DNA of 7,950 nucleotides from an uncultured Eubacteriales bacterium (lineage in GTDB: Bacteria; Bacillota; Clostridia; Lachnospirales; Lachnospiraceae): NCBI GenBank assembly GCA_900321915.1, contig ONXW01000332.1:1-7950 (forward strand). Reading direction: 5' to 3'. The notes under the pieces were generated by a model. The model was not told where the DNA came from, searched no databases, and saw only the letters and a program-made list of their open reading frames with translations. Of the stretch, positions 1 to 6,474 are shown piece by piece; the first letter of the stretch is position 1, and the number at the start of each line of letters is the position of its first letter. The translations under genes were made by a program, and so were the position numbers.

Positions 1-9
1 CAAAGACCC

Positions 10-41
10 GCACTGTATCAATAGTGGTACAGTGCTTCTTT
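10..41 (+). terminator. Intrinsic terminator of an upstream gene
   Basis: A perfect 8-bp inverted repeat (GCACTGTA at 10-17, TACAGTGC at 28-35) encloses a 10-nt loop. It is followed at once by a T-rich run (TTCTTTTTG, about 36-44). This is the classic hairpin plus U-tract of a rho-independent terminator. It should end a transcript entering from the left whose gene lies outside the window. The stem is only moderately GC-rich, so efficiency may be partial. Confidence 0.8.
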
Positions 42-44
42 TTG

Positions 45-53
45 TGCTATAAT
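45..53 (+). promoter_or_regulatory. Extended -10 promoter (TGCTATAAT) for the transporter gene
   Basis: TATAAT at 48-53 is a perfect -10 hexamer and is preceded by TG one base upstream (45-46), the extended -10 signature. No good -35 is seen at 17 bp (25-30 reads TGGTAC, inside the terminator stem), which is tolerated by extended -10 promoters. Transcription would start near 60, giving a leader of about 80 nt before the ATG at 142. The element lies directly against the T-tract of the preceding terminator. A weaker alternative is TTGACC (77-82) with TAAAAT (98-103), but its spacer is only 15 bp. Confidence 0.55.
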
Positions 54-141
54 GAATTTTAATATGGGGTAATTTGTTGACCTGATGAAAATACTCATAA
101 AATCCCTATTCTGATCTTTTGACTACAGGAGTTTAACTATC

Positions 142-1947
142 ATGAATATATTCAATCTGCTGACAATGTTCGGCGGCCTGGCCATGTTCCTCTACGGAAT
201 GCGGCTGATGGGGGATGGCCTGAAGGAGAGTTCCTCCGGGGCCCTGAAGGTCGCCATGGAGAAGGTGACCAACAACCCGGTGAAGGCGTTCCTGCTGGGT
301 CTCTGTATCACGGCGATCATCCAGTCCTCGACGGCGACCATCGTGATCACTTCCGGTCTGGTCGGGGCCGGCGTGCTGAGCCTGAGGCAGTCCCTGGGCA
401 TCATTGTCGGGGCGAATGTCGGTACAACCGTGACCGGCCAGATTATCCGGCTTCTCGACCTGGATTCGGCCTCGGGGTCCATCCTGCAGCTGTTCAAGCC
501 CTCCTCCCTGGCCCCCATAGCCCTGATTATCGGTATTATTATCATCATGGGCTGCAATTTCAAGAATTCCAAGTCCGTGGGAAATATCGCCATCGGCTTC
601 GGAATCCTGTTTTCGGGACTGCTGAACATGACCAGCGCAGTTTCATCCCTGGCGGAGACGGGGGTCTTCGAGTCCCTGTTCAGCAAGCTGGGATCCAATC
701 CGTTCATCGGGTACTTAACCGGCGCGGGAATCGCCTTTGTGCTGCAGAGTTCCTCCGCGACCATCGGTATCCTGCAGGCGTTTTCCACGTCCGGGCTGCT
801 GTCCTTCAAGGCGGTCTACGCGGTGATCGTGGGCGTATACCTGGGTGACTGCGTGACGACAGCCATCGTGTGCTCCATCGGCGCGAAAGCGGATCCCCGG
901 CGGGTCGGCCTGATCAACATTATGTTCAACCTGGGCAAGACCACCCTGGTGCTGGTGGTTGTCAATATCGTGCATTCCCTGGGAATGCTGGACTGGCTGT
1001 GGGACAAGACGGTGGATTCCGGAATTATCGCGAATACCAACACGGTGTTCAACCTCGCGTGCGCCGTCCTGCTGTTCCCAATGCTGCGGGTTTTCGAGTC
1101 CGTGAGCCGGAAAGTTATAAAGGACGAAGAGGTGCCGCAGAACAGATACAAAGAGAGGCTGGACGCCCTCAGCCCGGCCTTCTTCGACACACCGGCGCTG
1201 GCCCTGCAGAGCTGCTATTCGGTGCTGCTCACCATGTTCAAGGCTTCCCGGGAAAACCTGGCGGAGGCGTTCCTGCTCCTGGAGGATTTCACCTGGGAAA
1301 AGCTGGCTGCCATCAAGCAGGAAGAGGATTATATCGATGAGATGACGGATGCCATCAGCAAGTACATTGTCCAGCTGACGCCCCATCTGAAGGAGGAATA
1401 CCATACCTCCATCCTGGACCAGTATTATAAGGTAATCTCCGAATTTGAGCGTCTGGGGGACCAGGCGGTCCATATCGCCGGCGCCATGGAGGATATGGTG
1501 TCCAAGGGCTCGAAATTCTCCTATACGGCCCAGGAAGAGCTGCAGATCCTCGAAGACCTGACGAACCGCATCCTTGATTATACGGATACCGCCTTTGCGA
1601 AGCGGGATGTGGAGTCGGCGTACCATATCGAGCCCCTGGAAGAGGTGGTGGGAGACATGGTAAGCCGCCTGAAGAAGAACCACCTCCACCGCATGGGCAC
1701 CGGGGAGTGCAGCGTATACGCGGATGTCAATTTCATGAATATCCTGACGGACGTAAAGAGGATTGCGGATATCTGCTGCAACGTCGGCGAGGCGACGGTC
1801 ATCCGGGTGCACCCGGAGCTGGCCAACACGTCCCATTACTACTTCACGGCGCTGCATTCGGGAAATGATGAGAATTTCAACGCGGAGTACAAGGCCGCGC
1901 ACGATGAGTTTTTCGGAAGACTTGAGAGAATCGGGAAAACCAGGTAA
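142..1947 (+). CDS. Na+/phosphate symporter with C-terminal PhoU-like domain
   Basis: The 601-residue protein is a Na/Pi-cotransporter (NptA/YjbB-type) that would bring inorganic phosphate across the cytoplasmic membrane with sodium, or export it. The N-terminal half (about 1-320) is strongly hydrophobic. It carries the two inverted family signature motifs: QSSTATI starting at residue 61 and QSSSATIGI starting at residue 202. These QSS repeats form the substrate site in the family. Residues from about 345 to 590 are soluble, helical and charged, as in the PhoU-like domain that many bacterial members carry; it is thought to be regulatory. The length is typical for the fused form. The start is supported by AGGAG at 127-131, 10 nt before ATG. 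The gene is first in a probable run with the phosphohexomutase, 46 nt downstream. I see no TTCACA-type Pho box in its 141-nt upstream region. Family assignment is firm; transport direction and specificity are not shown by sequence. Confidence 0.95.
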   Translation: MNIFNLLTMFGGLAMFLYGMRLMGDGLKESSSGALKVAMEKVTNNPVKAFLLGLCITAIIQSSTATIVITSGLVGAGVLSLRQSLGIIVGANVGTTVTGQIIRLLDLDSASGSILQLFKPSSLAPIALIIGIIIIMGCNFKNSKSVGNIAIGFGILFSGLLNMTSAVSSLAETGVFESLFSKLGSNPFIGYLTGAGIAFVLQSSSATIGILQAFSTSGLLSFKAVYAVIVGVYLGDCVTTAIVCSIGAKADPRRVGLINIMFNLGKTTLVLVVVNIVHSLGMLDWLWDKTVDSGIIANTNTVFNLACAVLLFPMLRVFESVSRKVIKDEEVPQNRYKERLDALSPAFFDTPALALQSCYSVLLTMFKASRENLAEAFLLLEDFTWEKLAAIKQEEDYIDEMTDAISKYIVQLTPHLKEEYHTSILDQYYKVISEFERLGDQAVHIAGAMEDMVSKGSKFSYTAQEELQILEDLTNRILDYTDTAFAKRDVESAYHIEPLEEVVGDMVSRLKKNHLHRMGTGECSVYADVNFMNILTDVKRIADICCNVGEATVIRVHPELANTSHYYFTALHSGNDENFNAEYKAAHDEFFGRLERIGKTR

Positions 1948-1974
1948 AACCCCTGCGGGACGCTTCCCGGGGTT
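1948..1974 (+). other. Intercistronic GC-rich hairpin
   Basis: Starting right after the transporter stop codon, AACCCC (1948-1953) pairs with GGGGTT (1969-1974). Inside it GGGA (1957-1960) pairs with TCCC (1965-1968) around a 4-nt loop. The 5' arm has a 3-nt bulge at 1954-1956, so about 10 base pairs form in all. No T-run follows, so this is not a standard terminator. It ends 5 nt before the GGAGG ribosome site (1980-1984) of the next gene. It could stabilise the upstream mRNA end, mark a processing site or tune translation of the downstream gene. Its function is inferred from structure only. Confidence 0.5.
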
Positions 1975-1993
1975 CGGACGGAGGTCTGACAGA

Positions 1994-3685
1994 ATGAATG
2001 CGAAGGAACGTTTCCGGATATGGATGGAGAGACTGGCGGAGGAGGATCCCCTGCGCCGGGAGCTGGAACAGATGGCGGGCGATGACCGGGCCATAGAGGA
2101 CAGCTTTTACCGTGATATTGAGTTCGGGACAGCGGGGCTCCGCGGCATCTGCGGGGCCGGGACCAACCGGATGAATGTACTGACCGTTGGCAGGGCAACC
2201 CGGGGCATAGCGGAATATATCCTGGAATCCGGGCTGGATACGGGGCGCGGGGTTGTGATCGCCTACGACTGCAGGTACCATTCCCGCGAGTTTTCAGAGC
2301 TGGCGGCGGAGATCCTGGCCGGCAGCGGCATCCGCGTCTGGCTGTTTCCTGACATGCGGCCGACCCCGGAGATGTCCTTTGCCATCCGGCGGCTGGGGGC
2401 TGTGTCCGGCATCAACATGACGGCAAGCCACAATCCGAAGGAGTACAACGGGTATAAGGTTTACTGGGAGGACGGCGCCCAGATATCCGGCAGCGTCTCC
2501 GACGGCATGCTCGCGAAAATCAAAGCCCATGACCTGTTTGACGAATTCCCCAGGATGCCCCTGGCGGAGGCGGTGGAAGAGGGCCTCTGCTGCATGTTGG
2601 ACGCGGACATGGACGATGCCTACCTGGAGTATGTGAGTTCCCTGTCCATGCGGCCGGACGAAGAGCTGGATCTCACCGTGCCGATCGTGTATACGCCGCT
2701 GAACGGGGCGGGTTTTGTTCCGGTCACACGGCTGATGAGAGAACGCGGCTTTTCCGCATTCCGTGTTGTGCCGGAGCAGTCGGAACCGGATCCTGAGTTT
2801 GCCACGGTGGGGTATCCCAACCCCGAGGATCCGAAGGCATTTGCCCTGGCGGAGAAGCTGGGCAGGTCCTGCGGCGCAGAGGTGCTTATCGCGACGGATC
2901 CGGACAGCGACAGGATGGCGGTGGAGATCGCGGATAAAAAGGGAGGCTTCCGGTGGCTTAACGGCAACCAGACCGGCGCCCTCCTCATCGCCTACATGGC
3001 GGAGAGCATGAAACAGGCCGGGAAGCTTTCCGGAAAGCAGGCCATGATCAAGTCCATCGTGACGGGGGACATGGGCGCTGCCATCTGCAGAAGCTATGGG
3101 ATTGACGTATTTGAGGCTCTGACCGGGTTCAAGAATATCTGCGCCCGGATCCCGCGGCTGGAGGCGGAGGGCTATCATATATTCTTCAGCTACGAGGAGA
3201 GCATCGGGTGCGCCCCCGGCTCGGATATCCGGGACAAGGACGGCATCTGCGCGGCGATGTTAATCGCGGAGATGGCCGCATTCTACAGGAAGAAGGGTAT
3301 GGACCTTGCGGACGCGCTGGAAGAGCTGTACCGGAATTACGGACATTACGCGGAGAAACAGGTTTCTGTCGTGCTGGAAGGCGCGGCCGGCGCGGCGCGC
3401 ATCGGGAAAATCATGGATATGTTCCGCAGGGAGAAGCCGCGGCAGTTCGGCAGCCTGCGGGTAAAGGAGATCATCGATTACATTGACGGGTATCAGGACA
3501 TCCCGGCCTCCAATGTGATGAAATATATTTTTGAGGACGGAAGCTGGTTCGCGCTCCGGCCTTCAGGAACAGAACCGAAAATCAAGTTTTACTATTACGC
3601 GGTTTCCGCAGATCCGGATACCTCCGCCCGCGCGGTGGACGCAATGGTCCGCGAAGTGCAGGAAATGGCGGACTCCGCAGAGTAG
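1994..3685 (+). CDS. Phosphoglucomutase/phosphomannomutase (phospho-sugar mutase)
   Basis: The 563-residue enzyme belongs to the alpha-D-phosphohexomutase family and is closest in layout to the PgcA-type phosphoglucomutases of Firmicutes. It interconverts hexose 1- and 6-phosphates in the cytoplasm, feeding UDP-glucose, glycogen and cell-wall glycan synthesis. All four family signatures are present: the phosphoserine loop TASHNPKEYNG with Ser145, the Mg2+ loop DPDSDR at 302-307, the sugar-binding loop EES at 401-403, and the phosphate loop RPSGTEPK at 522-529. The N-terminal FGTAGLRG motif is also present. The frame is open further upstream to 1763, but ATG 1994 is chosen. GGAGG at 1980-1984 lies 9 nt before it, the sequence from MNAKERF onward is family-like, and the extra upstream residues overlap the transporter gene in another frame. 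It probably shares a transcript with the transporter and the DUF362 gene. The choice between glucose and mannose phosphate as main substrate is not resolved. Confidence 0.95.
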   Translation: MNAKERFRIWMERLAEEDPLRRELEQMAGDDRAIEDSFYRDIEFGTAGLRGICGAGTNRMNVLTVGRATRGIAEYILESGLDTGRGVVIAYDCRYHSREFSELAAEILAGSGIRVWLFPDMRPTPEMSFAIRRLGAVSGINMTASHNPKEYNGYKVYWEDGAQISGSVSDGMLAKIKAHDLFDEFPRMPLAEAVEEGLCCMLDADMDDAYLEYVSSLSMRPDEELDLTVPIVYTPLNGAGFVPVTRLMRERGFSAFRVVPEQSEPDPEFATVGYPNPEDPKAFALAEKLGRSCGAEVLIATDPDSDRMAVEIADKKGGFRWLNGNQTGALLIAYMAESMKQAGKLSGKQAMIKSIVTGDMGAAICRSYGIDVFEALTGFKNICARIPRLEAEGYHIFFSYEESIGCAPGSDIRDKDGICAAMLIAEMAAFYRKKGMDLADALEELYRNYGHYAEKQVSVVLEGAAGAARIGKIMDMFRREKPRQFGSLRVKEIIDYIDGYQDIPASNVMKYIFEDGSWFALRPSGTEPKIKFYYYAVSADPDTSARAVDAMVREVQEMADSAE

Positions 3686-3740
3686 GACGGACAGACAGCA
3701 GAACAGGTGAGAACACAGGAAGAGAAAGGAGCAGAATTCT

Positions 3741-4742
3741 ATGGCAGCAGCAAAGATACTCCCGGGAACTGGCGGTGACAGCAATGTTCCCTATGAGAAC
3801 CGTACCGGCAATGAGTCTATCGTATATTTCACCCGTGACCTGTCCGCGGAGGGACTTCGGAAGATCTACAGGAAGGTTTCCGCGAATATATCCGGAAAAG
3901 TGGCGGTAAAGCTTCATACCGGCGAGAAGAACGGTCCGAATATCATTCCGAGGCCCTGGGTGAAGGAACTGCTGGAGAAGGAGCTTCCGGGCGCTTCGAT
4001 TGTGGAAACCAACACCTACTACGACGGCGACCGCTACACCACCGAACAGCACCGGGAGACTCTGGAGGTCAACGGATGGACCTTCGCCCCGGTGGACATC
4101 CTGGATGAGGAAGGAACCGCCATGCTGCCGGTGGAGGGCGGCAAGTGGTTTACAGAGATGTCAGTGGGAAAGAATATCCTGAACTATGACTCCCTGGTGG
4201 CGCTGACCCATTTCAAGGGCCATGTGCAGGGCGGCTTCGGCGGCTCCGATAAGAATATCGGCATCGGTGTGGCGGACGGTCGTATCGGCAAGGCCATGAT
4301 CCACACCACCCCGGGACAGCCGAACCAGTGGGATATCGACAAAGAAGAGTTTATGGAGAGGATGACAGAGTCCACGAAGGCCACCATCGACCACTTCGGG
4401 AAGAAGGTCACCTTCATCAATGTGCTCCGCAATATGTCAGTCTCCTGCGACTGCGAGGGGACGGCGGCAGCACCGGTGGTGACGCCGAACATCGGCATTG
4501 TGGCCTCTACGGATATCCTGGCGGCGGATCAGGCCTCTGTGGACCTGGTATATGCCCTGCCGGAGAAGGACCACGCGGACCTGCTGAAGAGAATGCAGTC
4601 CCGGCACGGCCTGCGGCAGCTGACCTATATGAAGGAGCTGCAGATGGGCAATAACCGGTATGTGCTGATTGACCTGGACCATGAAGAGAAGCGGATACTC
4701 CCCGCGGAAGCTGTAAAAGACGTAAAACCCTTTGAGGGATAA
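3741..4742 (+). CDS. DUF362 domain protein without ferredoxin clusters
   Basis: The 333-residue protein matches the DUF362 family by its pattern: KVAVKLHTGE near the start, SIVETNTYYDGDRYTTEQH, then the glycine-rich FKGHVQGGFGGSDKNIGIG block at residues 158-176, then VSCDCEG with Cys236 and Cys238, and IGIVASTDILAADQASVDL. The biochemical role of DUF362 is not established; several members are annotated as iron-sulfur proteins because they carry CxxCxxC ferredoxin motifs. Here no such 4Fe-4S motif is visible, so this is a short, cluster-less form. No signal peptide or membrane segment is evident, so it is probably cytoplasmic. AAAGGAG at 3725-3731 lies 9 nt before the ATG. It follows the phosphohexomutase by 55 nt with no terminator between, so cotranscription is likely. 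No clear intrinsic terminator follows it either. I do not assign a function beyond the family. Confidence 0.88.
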   Translation: MAAAKILPGTGGDSNVPYENRTGNESIVYFTRDLSAEGLRKIYRKVSANISGKVAVKLHTGEKNGPNIIPRPWVKELLEKELPGASIVETNTYYDGDRYTTEQHRETLEVNGWTFAPVDILDEEGTAMLPVEGGKWFTEMSVGKNILNYDSLVALTHFKGHVQGGFGGSDKNIGIGVADGRIGKAMIHTTPGQPNQWDIDKEEFMERMTESTKATIDHFGKKVTFINVLRNMSVSCDCEGTAAAPVVTPNIGIVASTDILAADQASVDLVYALPEKDHADLLKRMQSRHGLRQLTYMKELQMGNNRYVLIDLDHEEKRILPAEAVKDVKPFEG

Positions 4743-4790
4743 TAAAGAAGTTATTGGTTTTTGCTTATAATTACAATCAACACTGTGTAT

Positions 4791-4818
4791 TTAACATTCG
4801 GTTTAATGGCGCTATAAT
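4791..4818 (+). promoter_or_regulatory. Sigma-A-like promoter for the zinc-ribbon gene
   Basis: TTAACA at 4791-4796 (5 of 6 matches to TTGACA) and a perfect TATAAT at 4813-4818 are separated by 16 bp. They lie in the AT-rich gap 4743-4848. Transcription would begin near 4825 and give a leader of about 24 nt before the ATG at 4849. This is the best consensus promoter in the window. It shows that the small gene need not depend on readthrough from the DUF362 gene. Confidence 0.7.
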
Positions 4819-4848
4819 TAAAAAAAACACAGAAAGAAGGATTGTATC

Positions 4849-5100
4849 ATGAAAAAGATGTGCCCTCATTGCAATAAAGAGATGCTGCTGAAGAAGAGTT
4901 CTTATCCCCTGGGGAATATCAATATCACCGAGCGGTTCCATGTTGATATCTATGAGTGCCCCGAGTGCCGGAAGGTAGAATTCTACGCGGCCGAGGAAGA
5001 TATGGTGAAGTGCCCTGTCTGCGGCGCGATGCACAGCGTACATGAGAAGTGTGCCATCTGTGCCCTGAACGCGGCATTCGCGGATCACTCGGGAGTCTGA
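4849..5100 (+). CDS. Small zinc-ribbon protein with four CxxC knuckles
   Basis: This 83-residue protein has four CxxC pairs: Cys5/Cys8, Cys37/Cys40, Cys55/Cys58 and Cys68/Cys71. Eight cysteines in four knuckles would bind two zinc ions, most simply as two treble-clef or rubredoxin-like ribbons (pairs 1+2 and 3+4). There is no signal peptide or membrane segment, so it should be cytoplasmic. Such small ribbons often bind nucleic acid or act as protein adaptors, but no specific function can be read here. The start is supported by AAGGA at 4837-4841, 7 nt before the ATG, and by a strong promoter at 4791-4818. It is followed by a strong terminator, so it appears to be a monocistronic unit. Codon use and GC resemble the neighbours apart from an AT-rich first stretch. 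Coding status is well supported by the motif pattern. Confidence 0.88.
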   Translation: MKKMCPHCNKEMLLKKSSYPLGNINITERFHVDIYECPECRKVEFYAAEEDMVKCPVCGAMHSVHEKCAICALNAAFADHSGV

Positions 5101-5142
5101 TCAGCGCATCTTCTGCTGCTGCATGATACGGAACAGAAAAAA

Positions 5143-5202
5143 GAAGGGAAAGACACCGGGAGGAAGAACGGATTCTTCCGGTGCTTTCCCTTCTTTTTTT
5201 TT
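5143..5202 (+). terminator. Strong intrinsic terminator after the zinc-ribbon gene
   Basis: The outer arms GAAGGGAAAG (5143-5152) and CTTTCCCTTC (5184-5193) pair perfectly. CACC (5154-5157) pairs with GGTG (5180-5183), leaving a one-base A bulge at 5153. The inner arms GGAAGAA (5162-5168) and TTCTTCC (5173-5179) close on a CGGA loop. A run of nine T follows at 5194-5202. An A-run at 5137-5142 precedes the stem, so it could also stop transcription from the opposite strand. It insulates the zinc-ribbon unit from the SLH-adaptor operon. Confidence 0.93.
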
Positions 5203-5207
5203 CGGAT

Positions 5208-5257
5208 TTCACAGGATTTTCACATTTTTGGCCGCGCCATTTCACAGGATGGTCACA
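5208..5257 (+). promoter_or_regulatory. 11-bp-phased TTCACA repeats, likely response-regulator binding site
   Basis: TTCACA occurs at 5208-5213, 5219-5224 and 5241-5246, and GTCACA at 5252-5257. All four starts fall on one 11-bp lattice (5208, 5219, 5230, 5241, 5252); only the slot at 5230 (GGCCGC) is unoccupied. The two pairs are copies of each other: ATTTCACAGGAT is identical at 5206-5217 and 5239-5250. Direct hexamers at 11-bp spacing are the standard target of OmpR/PhoB-family response regulators. TTCACA with a 5-nt gap also fits the Bacillus PhoP box, described as TT(A/C/T)ACA-like direct repeats. The site begins 6 bp after the terminator T-tract and ends 86 bp before the SLH gene start, as expected for an activator site. 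The regulator itself is not in the window. Confidence 0.65.
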
Positions 5258-5263
5258 GAAAAC

Positions 5264-5304
5264 CTTTAAAGTTTTAAATAATTAAAAAGGTACAGTATAC
5301 CTTT
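5264..5304 (+). promoter_or_regulatory. AT-rich promoter region with a 7-bp dyad
   Basis: The region holds the palindrome CTTTAAAG (5264-5271) and a dyad with arms AAAGGTA (5286-5292) and TACCTTT (5298-5304) around 5 nt. One candidate promoter is TTTAAA (5273-5278) with TATACC (5296-5301), a 17-bp spacer, which would place the -10 inside the right dyad arm. Another is an activator-dependent -10 within TAAATAAT (5276-5283), which would put the TTCACA array at roughly -32 to -80. The exact promoter cannot be fixed by eye. The dyad could be an operator or a leader hairpin. Further down, CCGGC (5315-5319) and GCCGG (5323-5327) form a small hairpin just before the ribosome site. Confidence 0.45.
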
Positions 5305-5343
5305 GAAAAACAGCCCGGCAGGGCCGGAAGAGAGGGGTTTCCC

Positions 5344-6462
5344 ATGACGAAGAGAAGGCTGGCGGCAGGAGGTATTGCGGCAGTGACCGCAGTCTGCGCT
5401 GTGATGCCCATGGAAGTGATGGCTGCAAATAATTACTCCATGCGGAAAAAGGTGATTGTGACGGCAGGAATTGTTGAGACGGGATCGATGGAATCCGCGC
5501 CGGTAAGCCGGGGAGAATTTGCCCGCATGCTGGTGATGGCTTCTGTCTACCATGACAGTGTGGGGGAGGAGGGAAACCTGCCCCTCTATGCGGATGTGCC
5601 GGCGGATCACCCTTACTGCGCCTATATACGCGTTGCCGCGGAGCAGGGCTGGATGACAGCCTACCTGGGGGGACATTTTAAGCCGGATGAGCCGGTAAAG
5701 CTCCTTGATGCCGCAAGGGCTTCCCTCCGCCTCCTGGGGTATGCCGATGAGGATCTGGCAGGAACTACAGCCTACAACCGCATGGCGAAGTTCAACTCCC
5801 TGAAGCTGAATGACGAGATCGGGAAAGTCTCGACGGACATCCTGACAGTTTCTGACTGTGTCAATCTGTTTTATAATCTCCTGAATACCAACACGAAAGA
5901 GAATGAGACAAAAAAGAAATCCAGCACCACTATCTACGGCGCCGCGCTGGGGTATGAGGTAAATGACGACGGCGAGCTGAACCCCTTCTCAAAGCTGGAA
6001 GAGGACCTGAAGGGTCCGTACGCGCTGAAGAAGGGCGGGAAGGTGCACTCCGTCATCCCGTTTTCCGCAAACCAGGCAAGCTATTACCTGAACGGAGAAA
6101 CCAGCAGCAAGGACGAGATCGAGGATGAGGCGGCCGCCGGGGAAGCGGTGGTTCTCTATTACAATAAAACTACAAAGATGGTCTATGCATACTCCAGCGC
6201 AGGAAGCCTGAATTCCGAAGGGGAGGCGGTCATGGGCGCGGCAAAGGGGGAACTGGACGCCATCTATTACAGCTCCGCAAACGTGATGACTCCGACTTCT
6301 ATCGAGCTGGACGGGGAGGAATACTTTATCACATCCACTGATATGCAGTATGCGTTTTCCGTGTACGGCACGGTGGAGGTAAGCGACGAAATTACCATTG
6401 TCTGGGAGTACCAGACCGTCGACGGAGAGAGGCGGCCCTGTGTTATCGCAGTCATTGATTAA
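5344..6462 (+). CDS. Secreted S-layer-homology (SLH) domain protein
   Basis: The 372-residue protein starts with a Sec signal peptide: a KRR patch at residues 3-5, a hydrophobic core over about 6-22, and probable cleavage after Ala27 or Ala28. Residues 36-182 look like three SLH repeats. The middle one (about 81-131) is clearest, with LYADVPADHP, the IRVAAEQGWM helix and a FKPDEPV turn. Flanking VSRGEFARMLVMAS and LTVSDCVNLFYNLL segments fit divergent first and third repeats. SLH domains hold proteins to secondary wall polymers of Gram-positive walls. Residues 190-372 are beta-rich with many YY/YA pairs and no motif I recognise; this may be the working part. AGGGG at 5333-5337 lies 6 nt before the ATG. 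The adaptor gene follows after 12 nt, which makes cotranscription very likely and suggests a shared role in the envelope. Expression may be controlled by the TTCACA repeats upstream. The function of the C-terminal half is unknown. Confidence 0.88.
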   Translation: MTKRRLAAGGIAAVTAVCAVMPMEVMAANNYSMRKKVIVTAGIVETGSMESAPVSRGEFARMLVMASVYHDSVGEEGNLPLYADVPADHPYCAYIRVAAEQGWMTAYLGGHFKPDEPVKLLDAARASLRLLGYADEDLAGTTAYNRMAKFNSLKLNDEIGKVSTDILTVSDCVNLFYNLLNTNTKENETKKKSSTTIYGAALGYEVNDDGELNPFSKLEEDLKGPYALKKGGKVHSVIPFSANQASYYLNGETSSKDEIEDEAAAGEAVVLYYNKTTKMVYAYSSAGSLNSEGEAVMGAAKGELDAIYYSSANVMTPTSIELDGEEYFITSTDMQYAFSVYGTVEVSDEITIVWEYQTVDGERRPCVIAVID

Positions 6463-6474
6463 GGCGGGGGAATT

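Noticed and set aside
54..141. Possible Pho box before the phosphate transporter
   Set aside because: I searched both strands by eye for TTCACA/TTAACA-type direct repeats at 11-bp spacing and saw none.
1763..1993. Possible N-terminal extension of the phosphohexomutase from ATG 1763
   Set aside because: The extra 77 residues overlap the transporter gene, are Arg/Ser-rich and unlike the family, and a good ribosome site fits ATG 1994.
715..2094. Long open frame (459 codons) on the - strand opposite the transporter gene
   Set aside because: It is a shadow frame of GC-rich coding sequence. Its translation is low-complexity in Arg, Gln and His, shows no domain pattern, and the + strand gene is unambiguous.
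2294..3178. Open frame of 294 codons on the - strand opposite the phosphohexomutase
   Set aside because: It is fully inside a gene with all family motifs on the + strand, and its product has no recognisable motif.
4766..4771. Second TATAAT in the gap before the zinc-ribbon gene
   Set aside because: No usable -35 lies 15-19 bp upstream, while the TATAAT at 4813 has a near-consensus -35.
5206..5257. Short CRISPR-like repeat pair
   Set aside because: The repeated unit is only about 12-19 bp, occurs twice, has a 14-bp gap, and is explained better by phased regulator half-sites.
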